Shown: positions 1-14,564, numbered from the stretch's first letter. The stretch: DNA of 64,000 nt from Apiosordaria backusii (GCA_030549205.1 JAUKTV010000003.1:186001-250000); one strand, 5' to 3'. Numbers and translations are program-made. Notes: a model not told the origin generated them from the letters alone.

Positions 1-3000
1 GAAGCAAGAGCGATCTGGACCCCCCACATGAGGTGAAGCACCTGTGGTCTGTGCAGGCAACTTGACACTTCCCACCAATCGCGTGTAAGGCACCGTTGCA
101 CCCACCCAAAGAAACACTTCTGTCTCGTTACACAACTGAGACTTTAGGGCTCACCATCCACGCAGGTACGGGTCTGCCATCACCCCTCGCCATCGTGACG
201 ATGCCACTGTGATGTAGGAAGAGAATGCGTCCCAAGAAAGACTGACGAGACTCAATGCCAGCTCTTACTGCGGTAAGCAAGCATCTCGAAGTGGTGCTAA
301 TTTTCGTCGTCGCGCCGTGCACTTGCGGCGAGGGTCGATCAGTCAGCATTTTACATGTATTAGGTATCTGTAATTCGGGGAAGCATCATTCCTTTTCCCG
401 GGGCGCCGCAGACGCAGTTGGGCGTCGTAAAACTTGAAGTTGTACGAGCCATTGAGCTTGTTTGAGTACCCATTGGCTCAATCGGTGATAACTGTGCCAC
501 ACACGGACAATTCGGGAATCTTTTGTGGTGGTAGAAGGAAGAGCCTCTCTTTTCGCACAGAGCAAGATTGCCGACGGCTAGGTTATCACCTCAACTCGGG
601 ATAGAGCCGGGGGACCTTGCTGTTGATTCCAGCCCGCAGCCGGTCCATCCGCGGCGAGACGGCAACCAATATCGGAGTCGTACGATGCGAGACCCTCTCC
701 CTCTCGGGCCAGTTTGCTGATGTTGAAGATTGGAGGTTGAGCCCTGCTGGGCTGGACCATTCGGGTCCATTCCTGATGCAGCGTAGTGTAGTCCCTGTCA
801 GAACCATGACTAGGTACTCCGAAATGACCGATCTCGTTAATCGCTGTGACAGGGAGATCTCAAACCAACAACAGTGATAGGATTGCTATTTGTTTGATAC
901 ATGCTCGTATCAATCAAAGTTGTGATGACTGACGGGTTGGTGATGCGAGCAGTCTCAGAACAAACATCGCATTCATTCTGCGTGCATGGTCAATCATCGC
1001 TGCATGCAGAGGCATAACACCGTCATGATATTGGCAGGGAGTCTCGGATCCTTGGTTGCCAACCGGGAGGATTGCCGGGACTGGAAACACTCGACAAATA
1101 ATAATGGGAATGCACAACTGTGGCACAAAGGGCCTCGCCGCAGCCTCTAGTGTACGTTGCAAAGCGGTCAACGACATCACAAGAGGTCATCGAGACCGAG
1201 CCTCGGAGAAATGGGAATTGCATCATGCCGGATTTACAGCCTTTTTTTTTTCTGTTTGCTGGCCGGAGATAGGGTTGTCGCTTCCCAAGTTGAATTTCGT
1301 GATGGTTTATTTGTGCTGCCGGTGGTAAAAGCGTCTGTGGGTGGGGATGCCGATGCTCTCATTGGAGAACAGTCTCCGCATTGCATTACTTGCAGAATGG
1401 CGTGCTGCTGAGTGGAAAGACTTCCAGGCTCTGGATCTCAATTGCTCGCATTTTCCTCAATATGATCAATGGTCGCTCACCTCATTTCGACGAGCGCTTC
1501 AAATGGTTGACAAGCAGCTGCGAACTCCTGGTCTGTGCAGACATGCAGTGAGCAATACAGTAGACATTCCAAGCTTGAGGTTTGGTGTCCGGCAACCGAG
1601 CCATGGAAATGAACATTGGGCAAACGCATGATATTAGCCGGTTGACTTTATCTGGGAATATGGAACCTAGACTGGCAAAAGAGGGCCCAGCCAAGAAGTG
1701 AAAGAGGCAGTGGATCAATGGCAGAAAGCGAGGTGGGAGTTGAGATGTTTTCTGTTTCGTCGTGGTTTCAGATCAAGTGATGAGATTGAAGCTTCCCATT
1801 GGACGTCTCGACAGGCTAGGGAAGGGGTGTCTTCCACGTGCAGCCACGTTTTATCCCTGCAGAGATCGCCTGCCCTATCGCTCGTATCGTATCACCAGTT
1901 CCAAGTGGCAGAGACTGACAATGAATTGTCATAACTGTCAAAGACATGGGGTTTTTGTATGTTCTTTTGTTTGGATACTTTTCATCCTCTGCATAGCCGT
2001 GGGTCAACACACTGCAGGTTGAAATAAGAGTCTGACTTCAGTGCCACCAGGCGACCAGCAAAGAAACTGATCCCCTCGTCACTTGGCTGGGCTAGAAGCG
2101 ACGCGATGTCATCCACCCCGCTATAGACCCCACACACAACGACGACCTGTCCACCCCACACTGTGGCTTCAAATTGCATGTTACTGGTGGAGGAAGGGTG
2201 ACGAAGATGCTTCGTTGCCATGATTTTTGCAATGTCATATTCAGATGGCTGCCAAAAGGGCCAGAGAACTTGGCCGTGCTTTGCAGACTGTGTGAGTTGA
2301 TCTGCACCCAAGACGGGATGCAGCCGAGCAGAGTCGAGAAATAGCAACAAAGCGTTGCGTCGGAGTTGTCAAGGACCAAACTCCCAAGTCGACAGGTTCG
2401 CCGCCAGAGTTGCACCAAAGAAGCAATCTTCAGAATGCGGGGGAGGGGTAGCAGAATCACGGCGTCCTTCATCCCGCCTGGACACGGGCCTCAGGACCCT
2501 TCCCGCAGTTGATATCTCGAGTGTGAAGAGAGCGCAAATGAGAAGGGTTTGCGCAGGGTAACATTTCATTCTTCACTAGCTCACCTTAAGCTCGAGGTCT
2601 CTTGCCAGGCCGGCACTTGTCCACGTTTCAGTGTTCACAGATAAGAGCCATCTTGGGGATTGAACTGCATTGCATCGGAGTCATGTCTTCCCAGCCCCTG
2701 ACACACACACCTTACCTACCTACCGACCTCCCTACCTACCTTGCCTACTACGTAGCAGGTTTGAGACCAGTCAGGAGTACAGCTATGTCGTCCACTCCTG
2801 TAGCAGCAAACTAGTGCGCCGCCACCATAGAGTACTGTCCAATGCGTGTTGAGGTCATAATTGCTGGCAATGGCTTTGGTGTGCGTCAGGCATTACCAAT
2901 ATGACGCCTATGTATGTACTGTACTCTGCACAATACTAGCGTTGTTTCTTGACTTGAAGATATCAGAGCGTACATAGACGATTGCGAGCTCATGCCTGAC

Positions 3001-6000
3001 CACCTAGCCTACCCCACTTTGCCATCCCGTCACGAACCTGGGGTTCCTTGACACCAGAACGGCACTTGTCTTCCTAATCTAGCCATTGGAGCTTTGGGCC
3101 GTTCGAAGAAGGCAGACACGTCTGCATGTTTATCTGGGGTACATTTGCATGCGCATTTCCCGCGTCGACGTTAACCGTAGACGGGACACTTCACAGACTG
3201 GCCGCATGAGCTGCCAACTCATCATTTGCTGCCGTGGTCCCCTTAAACGACCTGATATCATGGTGAAGATTTCTCTTTTTGATGCCACCACGAACTTTCA
3301 GAGGGCGGCCTACTACCCCTGCTGGTTCATCAAGGGTAGCAAAGCACAGTGCTGACAACCCTGCTCACCCCGCCATCGTTCATCATGATGGTGTGGAGCA
3401 GCCAATCAACCTCTGAGGCAGCACACCAAACTTGCCGGCGCACAGACTCTGCCCATCAGAAAGCGGCCGGGCTCAGGCTTCCGGAACAAGATATTCTGTG
3501 CACAACAGATCTTGATCAAAAGGGGGTGAAAACGTGGAGGCAACAAAGGTCAGAGAGGGGAAGCCGCGCAATTCCTTGAGATATCGTGGATTGTCTCAGA
3601 CTGACATCTCACAAGCGCCATCAGCCGCCATTTGCCGCAAGCGAACAAAGCTTCAACTCGGTTTACCCAACCCACGGCGGCAATTGGAAATACACATCTT
3701 GCCCTGACCTCACCGAATCAGTGCACTTCCAACGTCATTCGCTTCACCCACCTGCAGGCAGAGTTTTTTTGCAACAAAATTGGGCCGGGCTCGCAGGCCC
3801 AATCTCTTGCTGCAGTGAGGCTGTGATGCGGTGAGGGCAGCTTTGATGGCTGGTCACGCTACGAGCCGTGTCTGCATCGTTCCTTCAGGCCTTCCCCCAC
3901 ACCAACCTACCTTAGTTGAGAGGAAGGGATTCCTCAACAGGAAACAGCGACACACTTTTCAGAGATTGCCACCACACCTCCAGGCCGCCCGCCGTTCTCT
4001 TCTTGACGCACGTCGTCTTCATCAATTCCACATTGCCATTCTCTGCCGCCTCACCGTCATGTGAACTCTCTCCGCAAGCTAATACGCCGGCCGATGGCTT
4101 TCCTGTCCCCTCCTCGCCGAAGCCTTCGGTCTTTAAGCGAAACGATGTCACGGCGGCTTCGTCTTTTGCTGATTTAGCGGCCGGTCGAGCATGAACCCCT
4201 CCGTCGAGGCAGTGTTGAGCCGGACGTCATGTACCGGTACTCCACATCCGGTCTCCGTTCCTCCAAACGCTCGAGCCACATCCCTCAGTGCTACCGTCTT
4301 GCCCCTCTTCACAACGACGACAACGACCTAGACCGGCATCCGAGCCGTCCCGCGGCCGGCGTTGCGGCCTTCGACATATTTCCTGCAAAGCACACGGACG
4401 CCCTTTTCTCCTCCCCTCCATGCATACAAGAAACGCCATGCACTTCCTTCTTTCAGCCACCCGTCCTTGCTTTGGGGTGTCACTTCCCCGCAAAACCACC
4501 AGTTTCCCGTCTCCAGGACTGCGTTATGCCTAAACTCGGGGTCTGCACACACATACAGTCCCTTTTCATGCGATGCGGTGCAACATCTAGAAACGCCACA
4601 ATAGTATTGGAAGAACCAGCTGTCTCAGCTCTCTGGTAGCGGCAGCACACCTCACCTCTGTCAAATCGTTGTCGATGGAGAGACGGGAGGGCTCTATCAC
4701 GGGTCTGGCTCTGATGTTTAGGGTGCCAGCTTTCCAGCGGGGTACCCAGACCGAGGAATCATTTCTGCGGTTCGAAATTTGCACCATGCACACGGCATAT
4801 GATATAGATTGTTTCTTGAGCTCTCTCCAGCGACGGCATTCGCACAATGGCTGCCCCAGGAAAGCCTATAGCGGGCGTGTTAAACCGCTGCCACGGCACG
4901 TCCATCAGCCGTCTTCCTTACCATTCCAAGGGTCGAGAATCTGGGGAATCCTAGTCAGGCGGGATCAACAGGTCAGATACAATCGCGACATTCTCTCGTC
5001 CATGAAGTCGATGGTGAACTTCCGTTTCCGCCAATAGGAAGTTGAATAGCTCAGGGTGGGCTTGACGAGTTCCTATGCACCGCCAAACGAGTGCTGTGAC
5101 AGTCAGAATTGAACCAATCGATAGGAAGCATATCCAACACGAAGACGGGAGCTGCATGCTGCTGGGCATTCCGTGGTCTGGGCCCTAGCCTTCAGGCCAA
5201 GCCCTAGTCTGAACCCCTGTTGGGGCTGCTAGATCCACCAAGATTACTTTGTACTCTCTGGAGCCTCTCAGCTGCCCGATGATGGCTGTTTTTATCCAGC
5301 CTGGCTATTCACACGGGACAGGATCGAGTATTCCTTGGAGGATACTGACGTCTGTCTATTTGGTCGGAAGGTGACGATATTTCCTGCTCTGCGGAGAACT
5401 AGGACTCCCCAGCCCGTTGATGCCGAAACGACGACACGCAAGCTTACCTGACACCAACCACTATCAACAAGCCTACGCTATAGCACGGATATCGCTGTAA
5501 CATCGCCCAAAAACAGAAGCTTTTCGCAGTTTGGTACACTAGAAAAACTACCAATTCCTGTTGTCTAAGAATCGACGGCAGGACACAGCCAGGCCTCATT
5601 GACCGGCCGGCGCACAGGATGGCCCCTGGACGGCGCCCGATCGCAATATTGACTGGCGGCTCTTCATTGCTAACCTTGAGCGGGGTTGGTGCAACTTTGG
5701 TATTATCACCTCTCGCTAGTGCCTACGAAGAACGATCCAGCTCCTGCAATGCTTCGTCATGCGGATATTCGCCAAATGCAAAGCACCTATCCGATCGATC
5801 CATCGACACGACTATCGATGGCTAGGGAGGCTGTCCAAGATGCTCACCGCCTGACCAATCTCCCACATCCATGATACACGAGAGAATCACCATGAAGGCC
5901 ATGTAGATGTTTGTCAACGCGCATCAAGAGTTGGTCTCCGTGAAACGCAAAAAACAGAAACATATTTATTTTAGCCTTTTGCCGTGGCCGTCACAGGCGT

Positions 6001-9000
6001 TTCTCGACTGGCCGCTTTCATCATAATACCAGAGGCTAATATTCCATGGCTTTTCGAACACTGTCTTTTATGCATAGGATGATCGGTATTAATCCCTGAT
6101 AAAACAAAAAAGCACGGCATGAACCCTTTATCCCCGGGCAACGACAGGATCAAGACAACGGATGGAAACAGCCAGACCGGGAGGAGCAAGAGACAACACG
6201 GCTCGAAGCGCTTTCGGACAGCCGTGTAGGAGGTGTCATAATCTCCATATCATGGCCAATGGATTATTCTGGATTATTTTTCCTGTTATTGGATGTTTCG
6301 TTTGTTGCATTTTGTTTCTCGCTTCCCAGCCCAGCCAGCCAGCTTTTCGGAGGTTTTGACCAGGACCGATTACACAAGCCTATCACTCTGTGGATTTGCG
6401 GTCATTACAGAGTACGACCATGATTCTCAACAGACTCTGATGACGCCAGACGGCGCCATATTGACATTCTCACCGACGGTGTTTACATACGTATCTGTTA
6501 GCGGCGCTTGTGTGATAACCCAAGGTCTGATGAGAGAAGCCACCGTTAAGGTGAGGTGGGAATGTGTCTCGGCAGGGGTGGAGAAGGATGAAAGGCGCCG
6601 GTGGCCGACGTCCGATGGCGCTGTCTGTCATCTGTGAGACGGTGGGGCTCTGCGCATCAGAGACATACAGCGAGACGTTGATCTATTTTCAATTGGCCCA
6701 ATTTCGTTCCATCCCTTTGTTCTGGGCAACCGATTTCTTCTTTTTTCTCTCATCGATTCTCATTCCCGCGTCATTTCAGAGGGCGGGTAGGGAATAGCTA
6801 AGCCGTTGTCGGCATTTTGAGTTGTTGATCTCTTGGGTAGGGTATCTCACCTGAAAACCCGAGCTCATTCGGCAGGGGTCTGCGACAAGCTCTTTTTCCC
6901 CCCTTGATAGCAACAAGGAAAAAGCAACAAGCATCGTTGAGAGTTTTTTGTCTCCGAAGCTGCCCGGCTGCCGGTCAGGGGTTCTCTCGATACGATCTTG
7001 TCTCCTCCCTTGCGTTTTCTTGTGTGGGCTCCGCCCCTCACACCTTTGCTCGCACTCGACTGTGAGGTCCTGCTGCAAGAGAGATGGGGTTCTCATGACA
7101 AGTGCAATCCTGTGTGGGCCGTAGCTTCATCGCGGTTGCATCGTATGGTCGCATTCTAGGGCGGCCTCTAGATGTCCGACTGCACACACATGCCTGTGTC
7201 GACTCGACAGGCGTTCAGAGCGCTAGGAATCTCGCTCTGTCGCAGCATATGTTCCCTACAAAACGATCACATAGTGTACCTACACTACTAGTATATTGTG
7301 TGCCCACTGCGAGGCCGGACCGAGGGCTTTCCAAGGGCGAAGGGGGAGGCTGGTGTAACAGGACCTGAGACCGGGAATTGGGTTCGTCGTCGGCAGTAAG
7401 AAACAGGTGCCGGCTCTCAATCTATCTGTTTCCTCTGGACAGCAGGTTGTGATGTGCGCAAGAGTATCCAACCCGCAGACGGGTTCCTTGTTGGCAAGGC
7501 CCTTCACCTGCGGGCCGACTCGCATCGCTCACATCTCACAAACACATCTCACATATGAGCACAGATATATCGAAGGGAGGGAGGTAAGCGCTGTGTTCGT
7601 ACGGCTGACGGGAGATATCGAAGTGAAGTTCCGTCGAGGTCCCAAAAGTCGCACAGCAAGCACAAACCACACAAACCAGCATCTCGGGTCGATTGTTCAC
7701 CGGTCCACCAAACGCTCCGTGCTTCACATCGAGTTGCTTTCCTCGACGAGCTGCCCCCCTCGTTCGGGTCAAGTGTCCAGCTCTTGATGACGGACTTGGC
7801 AGGCAGGGGCAAGCACCCTCTTTTTCTTTTCTACGACGGTAGCATTCAAGTCGACCTCGCTTCGCACCTCTTCCGCGGGGAACTCACGTCTTGGGGCCCT
7901 GCAGGTACCGGTCAGGTTGCTCTCGAAGCCGGTAAGGTCTCGATCAGGCTTCTGGTGGCCGTTACAGGTACCTCTTGGCCTGTGACGGGCGACCTGGGGT
8001 ACATGAGTACCTTCTGCAAGCACAGTCGGTGTGGGGCCTGCAGTGCAAGTGCATAATTGCCCGTGCGATGAAGCTGTGGCGGCGAATGGGATGCGGCTAC
8101 CAAAATGTGAAGGGACTCCACCCGACTGGACGCGGAGAGGGAGGTCCTCTTTTCCATTTGCCAATTCCCAATTGCGCGGAGGACGAGCCGTGTGTGGTTT
8201 CTCGCTCCTTGCCGTGTCTGTCCATTTGTGTGTTTCTGAGTTCAGTCAAGAGAACACTCGAGGAGGAGAACGGAACATCATGGATCCATACACAAGTACG
8301 GACGGAATATAAAATACGTATCCACGAGTACATGGTACGAATACATCACCTACGGATACCGCTCTCGATATGGACTCGGTGGTAAGCTCCCCTGTACCCG
8401 GCAGGCAGGCATCACACAAAGCAATTGTCAAGGTTTTGTCAAGGTTATTGGATGTGCCCCGCGATGGACAGGGACAGGCACTCCGGTCGCTGTCGTCTGC
8501 GCTAGTGGCATGCTCTAGCAGGGGATAGGGGTGCAATCCCAGAGGGTAAGACTGACGCGACTGACGCCAACGATAGAAGCGAGGTTTGATGGCGACCGCC
8601 TCCCGACAGAGCTCTCATCTTCTTTTGCTTTTTCGTTTCCCTTTTTTCTCCGTAGCTGCCAGCTGCTGCACGCTTCCTGCAGGGCCCGTCAAGCTGCTGC
8701 CAGGCAGGCCATCTCTGTACCTGACTTTTCCCCTTCAATACACTCAGCTGCCCCAAAGACTACCTCTTTGGGATGAGAGCGGTGTCGGTCTCTTGCCGTT
8801 TTGAGGAAAGCTCGGGTAAAAAGCAACGCTGCGGGCCACTGCACTGCACTCCAAAGGGGGGGGGGGTTGGAAAGGGATGACTGAAAGTCCTGAAAGAAAA
8901 GACAGGGCACTTGGCCGGGATTCCGTTGCTGGCTGGTGAACCCCAAAGTGCCCCAACAGCACTCACCAACCCGTACCCTGGACGCTGGCTATGGTACGGA

Positions 9001-9797
9001 TACCAAGATGAGGGCTTGGAAAAGCTGGGGGAGCTGTCCAGCCAGCCTTCCACCGCTCGTCCCGTCTCCCGTCGTCTCCTCCCTGTGGTCGATGCAGCCA
9101 GCGAAGAGGAAACAGAGAAGCAAGAGAAAGACACGGCACGCGGCACACACATTGATCGGCACTGTGATCTCTTCCTCACTTTCTTATCATCTCTCTTATT
9201 ATTATCCGTCTAATATCATATCCGGCGCTTCTCTAGATCATATATGTATATCTGTGGGTAGGTACACATATTCCTAACCAACAAGAAGCTTTCACCTTCC
9301 TTTTTACCTTGCTTGCCGTTCGGATCTCGGATCCCACCTCCTCCTGACCTTAACTAGCTCCGGCACACACGTTGGAGCGAGATATCACCAATGCTACGGT
9401 CGTCGACATATTTCTTCACTCTATTCAGAAACCCCTCACGCAGCAGAGGTGCCTCTCTCTCCCGCCCCTGAGCACCTGACTTGTTCTGGATTTGCGCCCG
9501 GACGAGTCTGCAGGTTGGATTGTGTAATTATCGTGGGGCTTCTTGCATCAACCGCGTGCTGGTGCTCCTGTGCTGTGTTCACAGACGGACGCAACACAAC
9601 TCTAGAGCACACCTTGTCACCGTCGCTCGGCCACGCGGCTTATACCTGATCCCTCTGAAAAGGAAGCGCTATTCCTCTTCCTACAGGGGATACTACTCCC
9701 CATCTTGACGAACCGAGCAGCCCAGGCCACAGCAAGATCGCCAGAGCACACGTCTGGCCCACTGTCTGAACCAATTTTTAAGGTTGTATAGTAGCAC

Positions 9798-9815
9798 CAG
9801 CAGCAGCAGCAGCAG
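9798..9815. repeat. (CAG)6 microsatellite
   Basis: Six perfect CAG units in non-coding DNA upstream of the zinc-finger gene. Confidence 0.85.
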
Positions 9816-10390
9816 AAGAGCATCTAGAGCGAACTGTCCAGTGTGTGTGCTCGGGCGTTCACCTCTCCACCAGCAACAGTCCCGCTCTCATACCGACCAC
9901 TGCTACTGTAGGCCGGGATAAGGGAAAGAGAGAAATCTCGACGTTACAGTGCTGCAGTTCCTGGGGAGGAGCAACTTCATCCTGCCGTCCGTCCCTTTCA
10001 ACGAGAGCAGCCCATCACCACACACCGCGGTTGTGCTATCTTCCCCATATTTTCTTCCCCTCCATTCTCCCCACACTTTTTTGGAGACGGGTGGCCGGTG
10101 CGAGGTGGTGGTGGTTCCATCCCCGAGGGTATAGTGACCTCGATCTTATAGCCTCATCAGCGGGCGCGCCACCAGGGTTCTACATTACCCATGCGTCCAC
10201 GAGAAAATCGGAAGCCTTTCGTTAGTTCCAATTTCGTCAAACACCCAACACACACACACTCTCTCTCACCTGTGGTCACCTTCGGGTCGCTTCCCCTTGT
10301 TGTGCGGATACATAACCCACGAGGCACCCCGACGAACCCCTTCCCACAAAAAAGGGTGTTGTTCATTATCTATTCCGTTGAAGGTCGAGG

Positions 10391-10440
10391 TTTTTTTTTT
10401 TTTTTGGCCTTGCACGTAAAAAACAACAACAACAACAACA
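10391..10440. repeat. T15 tract followed by (AAC)6 microsatellite
   Basis: A run of 15 T (10391-10405) is followed by about six AAC units (10422-10440). Both lie in the presumed promoter or leader DNA of the zinc-finger gene. Confidence 0.85.
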
Positions 10441-11973
10441 GCAACAAACGTTCGGAAATAACCCACGAAAACTTGAGGGTTGACAAGCAACAAACTATTG
10501 CCAGCAACTACCCTGTCAATATCTTACAGGGCTGACGACAATTGCCCGCGTGTTCCCGCTGCCTTGTCTCGGTCAATTTCGGAGCTTAGGAAAAACCGTA
10601 AGAAGAAACGACAAAACGCCAGCTCAATTAGGAGAGGGAGAGAGAGAGAAAGAACAAAATAGCAGCAGCAGCCGACCAGCCCCATCTTTTCTTTTTTGGC
10701 AGGTCAACCGTTACGACAATCGAGCGCGCCGTTGGTAGCTCCAACTTTAAAATATTTTAAGAAAAGGGAGAGATTGGTGCGGAGAAAGCTGAGACGAGTA
10801 TAAACAACAAGCGCAACACAAGAGATATCAGCAGACAAGTCGCAGAGACGGAGAAACACGAACCTTCACTCACAGCAGTGGTTAAGAATCATCCGGTCCC
10901 CCTGACTCCCTCGTCCGGCACTCGGTCTCGCACACCTGTTGGGAATAGGGCCAAAAAGAGAAAGCCAGAGCTGCTGCACCTGCAACGAACCTGCATCCAG
11001 ACACCCGGCAGGCCCAGAAAGCCAGAAGTCACTCGTGTCTCTCTGGCCTGTCGACGATCTGCGGAGTTTGTGTTGTGAGTGTGTGGTTCCTGGCTGCGGA
11101 CCCCTCCCCCAGTCACGCAGTTCCCTTGCTATCCCACCCCCCCCCCCCCACACATCCTGCCACACTCGCACACCCCTCCCCTCTTTTTTTTCACAGTGTT
11201 ATGCTGGTACTGGTTTCGGAAACTTAACACACGCCGACCCTCGACACTTTGACTTTCGAAACCGGCACCCCCTCCCCCAAAGAGAAAAAAAGGTGGAACG
11301 GCCAACCTGCCGAACTAGCTCCCTGCCTTACTCGCACCGTCGGTCGCCCTACTGCAGCAGGGTAGCACCAGAACAGGCCTCGAAAAAAGGTACGGAATAC
11401 ATAACTTTTCCTCTTGGCTAGCCTCTTGGTGTTATAGCACCCCCCGTCATGCTTTTTCTCCACCTTTTTTTGTCCTTCGTCCAGACTCCCAACCGTCCTT
11501 CTCCCCGTTAGTCTCACCCCCGCCCTGGCCTATCAGCGCCGGCCTTCCCGTCTGCCTTCTTTTTCATTTCACAACGTGGGCGGAGATTTTCCCTAGTGTC
11601 AGTGCTCCGTGCACCTAAGCTTTCTCTTCTCTCAACTTTGCAGTGGTGGCATGCTGGTCGACGAAGCCGGCCTGAACCTTCATAAGACCCAGCCTCTTCC
11701 CTCCCCCGCCGCCGCCCTCCTCTCCGTCGTCACCGTTTGGAAAAAGGTGTTGGTCGTTATATGAGATCCTTTTTGGCTTTGACCGTCATCTTAACTCCTC
11801 TGGCTCTTTTTCATCCAAATAGCTTTGCTTGTCTCGTCACGTCTTGTTTATGTTGTCTGCGTGATGACTGTTGTTGTTTCTGGTCTTTGATCTCAACTCC
11901 TCCCCGTTGCTCCCCCAGCTGACCACGGCCCGCCCCAAGCTTTTTTTTTTCAATAATATCATCGTCGCCATAG

Positions 11974-12005
11974 CGAGAGAGAGAGAGAGACACACACACA
12001 CACAC
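11974..12005. repeat. Compound (GA)n(CA)n microsatellite
   Basis: About eight GA units run directly into about seven CA units in the presumed leader of the zinc-finger gene. A second pure GA tract lies at 12361-12381. Confidence 0.85.
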
Positions 12006-12810
12006 TTGTTCGCCTGCTGGTTTCCTCCCCGCCTTCATCAATACGCCCTTATCCGCTCTCTTCCAGCAAAAACCCAGTCTTGAAAGTCAGCTTGCATCCC
12101 GGCCTTTTTTGTTGCTTGCTCCTTGTCGGTCTCTTCCTCGCTCGCCCTCAGGCGCCCTCACACTCTCTCGTCACTAACCACCCCGCCTTTGCTGCAACAA
12201 CACAGCGCTGGACGCCTCGCCAGTCTTGTCACACACTCTCAACGGCCCTGCAGAAATTAATAACCCCCCCCCCGCCTATACCAGCTCATTCGTTCTTCTG
12301 TTTGAAGTTTGTTTGTTGGGGAGAGAATCTTTTGCATTAATACCCGGTTTTGCATTGAGCAAGAGAGAGAGAGAGAGAGAAAGAGACGAAGATCGCGCCC
12401 GGACGCCTCCTCCGATAACAAGAACAAGGATTACCACAAAGCTTCCGCCCAACTTCGGGCCAACTTTTGACGACATCACACACCTGACCTAATAATAATT
12501 CGCCACAACTGCTTGTTCTTGTTTCTTGCAAGTGTGTAAGGAAGCTGAGACCACTTGAGTACCTTTTGCCTGGGAACTTCCCTGAACGAGCTTATCACCC
12601 CCACACCACCACGACCAAAGAAGGGAGGCGAAAAGAGGGGAGCACTTGTTGCTTATAAGAAAGGAAAAGGGCAAAAGAACGTGCGCTGTCCGACACCCCA
12701 GCGCCTTTGCCCCGTTTGCGCACCGATCTTTGAGAGAGCTTGGAACCATTCGATCAAAGAGAGGATTTGAAGAAAAGGATATCGATCAGAGAGAGAAAGA
12801 AGAAGAAGAA

Positions 12811-14564
12811 ATGGAACTCATGGAGCTTGTCGATAATGAACCCACGGCCCGTCCTTTCCAGTGTGATTGGGATGGGTGTGGTAAGGTGCGTTGATATGGT
12901 TCTTTTGATATTATCTGGTGGCGGTCATCGCGGCGGGTGCTGGCGTCGATGTCTGTGACAGGTCATCGTTGTGGGTGATGATATGGGGTCAAGGTTAGCT
13001 AACCCGTCGTCGGTATCAACAGAGCTTCAACCGCAAGTCGGATCTGCAAAGACATTATCGGATTCACACCAACGAGCGACCGTATCAGTGCAACCAGCCA
13101 GGATGCGGAAAGAGCTTCATCCAACGGAGCGCGCTGACTGTTCACATCCGGACGCACACTGGCGAGAAGCCACATCAATGTCAACACCATGGCTGTGGCA
13201 AGCGTTTCTCAGACGTGAGTTATCCCCGCTTGATATCATCATCAAGACAGAACCATATACTGACTTCAGTATTGCAGTCTTCGAGTCTTGCGAGACATCG
13301 CCGCATCCACACCGGCAAAAGACCATACAAGTGCGCCCATGACGGCTGCTTGAAAAGGTGAGACTTCCCACCGCCGCCGAGCTCCTCTCCGGAGCTATGA
13401 CACTGTTCTCAGACACCGGGCACTGACCGTGACGCCTTGTCAACAAAAAACAGCTTCTGCAGAAAGACCACCATGGTCAAGCACCAAAGGAGATCCCACC
13501 AACGAGGCATCCACTCCTCCGAGCTCGATGACTCCATGTCGGACACGGGCAGCGAGGACTCGCCCTCCACCCCCAAAAGCCACTCGGCCATGCCCTGGGC
13601 AACACAACACCACCACATCCCCATGATGAACCCCCACGGCCACCACCTCCAACGAGCTGCTTCGTTTGCGGACTTCGGCCAGCACATGAACGGGTACAGC
13701 CTGCAGCAACAATACAACAACCAACACCGCCACTCTCTCTCGTCTGGCGGAGCAGCCGAATACCACGGCCCCATGCACCCTCACCATCACGAACCCCAAC
13801 CCCAACCACAACCCCATCCCGCTCAGCAACAACACCACCAAAACGTCCCGGCCATGCTCCAGCGCACCGCCTCCCTCCCTCACCACAGCTACTTCGTCGC
13901 CGACTCCAACAACCCCGGCGTAGCAACAATGAACACCAACCCCCACCCAGCCGCCGCCCCCCCTCAAGTCCACCACCACGCCCACGCCGCCGCCGCTGCC
14001 GCTGCCGCGCAGTATCAAGCCATCCCTCGGCAACCCCCCCAGGGAGTCGACCGCCTCCCCCTCGAAATCCCCTACCACCACTCCTCCGCCTCAGGCCTAG
14101 CAGCCTCCCTCCAATCCTCCCCCTCCAGTTTTTCGGCTGGGTCAGGTCGATCGCCTTCAACCCAAGAAGGGTTTTACACCCATGCACCTCCCGCCCAAGC
14201 AGCAACCTACGCACTTCACGCTGCCAGCCCGGTTGTGGAACAGCAGCAGCAGCAAGCTCAACAGATGTACCCCCCTCCCCAGCAGCATCAACATCAGCAG
14301 CAGCAACAGCAGCCGACGAGTCAACCCCAGGGAGGACAAGAAAAGTACTATGAGCCGCAGCAGGTCGACCAGAGACAGGAGGACCAGCAGCAGCAGAATT
14401 GGTATAATGGCGTGCAGGGTGTGCACGCGTACCAGCCGCCAGTGGAGGTGGCGACGATTACGGGGTATGGGCCGGGAGGGGTGTATGATCCTTGGGGCGG
14501 GCCGAAGCTAGAGTTTGATGATTCGGGGTTGCAGTTGCCTTCTGCGAGGATTGAGTCGATGTGA
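12811..14564 (+). CDS. C2H2 zinc-finger transcription factor, four fingers
   Basis: Probable nuclear DNA-binding regulator; the family member is not recognised, so no symbol is given. Exons: 12811-12885, 13023-13214, 13278-13357, 13454-14564 (485 aa). Four tandem C2H2 fingers sit at the very N-terminus, with first cysteines at residues 18, 48, 78 and 108 and TFIIIA-type linkers (TNERPY, TGEKPH, TGKRPY). The fourth finger ends in H-x4-H. Splicing is supported because every junction restores an uninterrupted finger. The long last exon encodes a low-complexity tail rich in His, Gln, Pro and Ala, with poly-Gln runs near residues 370-420, typical of activation regions. The start was chosen because it directly precedes the conserved first finger; an in-frame ATG at 12646 could extend the protein by 55 residues. 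The very large upstream region fits a heavily regulated gene. Confidence 0.9.

Larger units (their letters stand above)
1..12810. other. Long gene-free region upstream of the zinc-finger gene
   Basis: No open frame here has conserved motifs, convincing splice partners or coding-like composition; the frames that exist are short and overlap on both strands. From about 9.3 kb onward the + strand becomes rich in pyrimidine runs, CA/GA/CAG/AAC microsatellites and homopolymers. Such DNA is typical of promoters and long leaders in filamentous ascomycetes, so at least the final part probably belongs to the zinc-finger gene starting at 12811. A possible leader intron runs from a GT at 11390 to an AG at 11643, but its branch site is weak. 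An undetected non-coding RNA cannot be excluded. Confidence 0.6.

Noticed and set aside
4229..4639. Plus-strand frame of 136 residues
   Set aside because: Overlaps several frames on both strands; no motif and no splice partners.
13440..14214. Minus-strand frames of 213 and 245 residues
   Set aside because: Antisense to the Gln/His/Pro-rich last exon of the zinc-finger gene; kept open by its codon bias.
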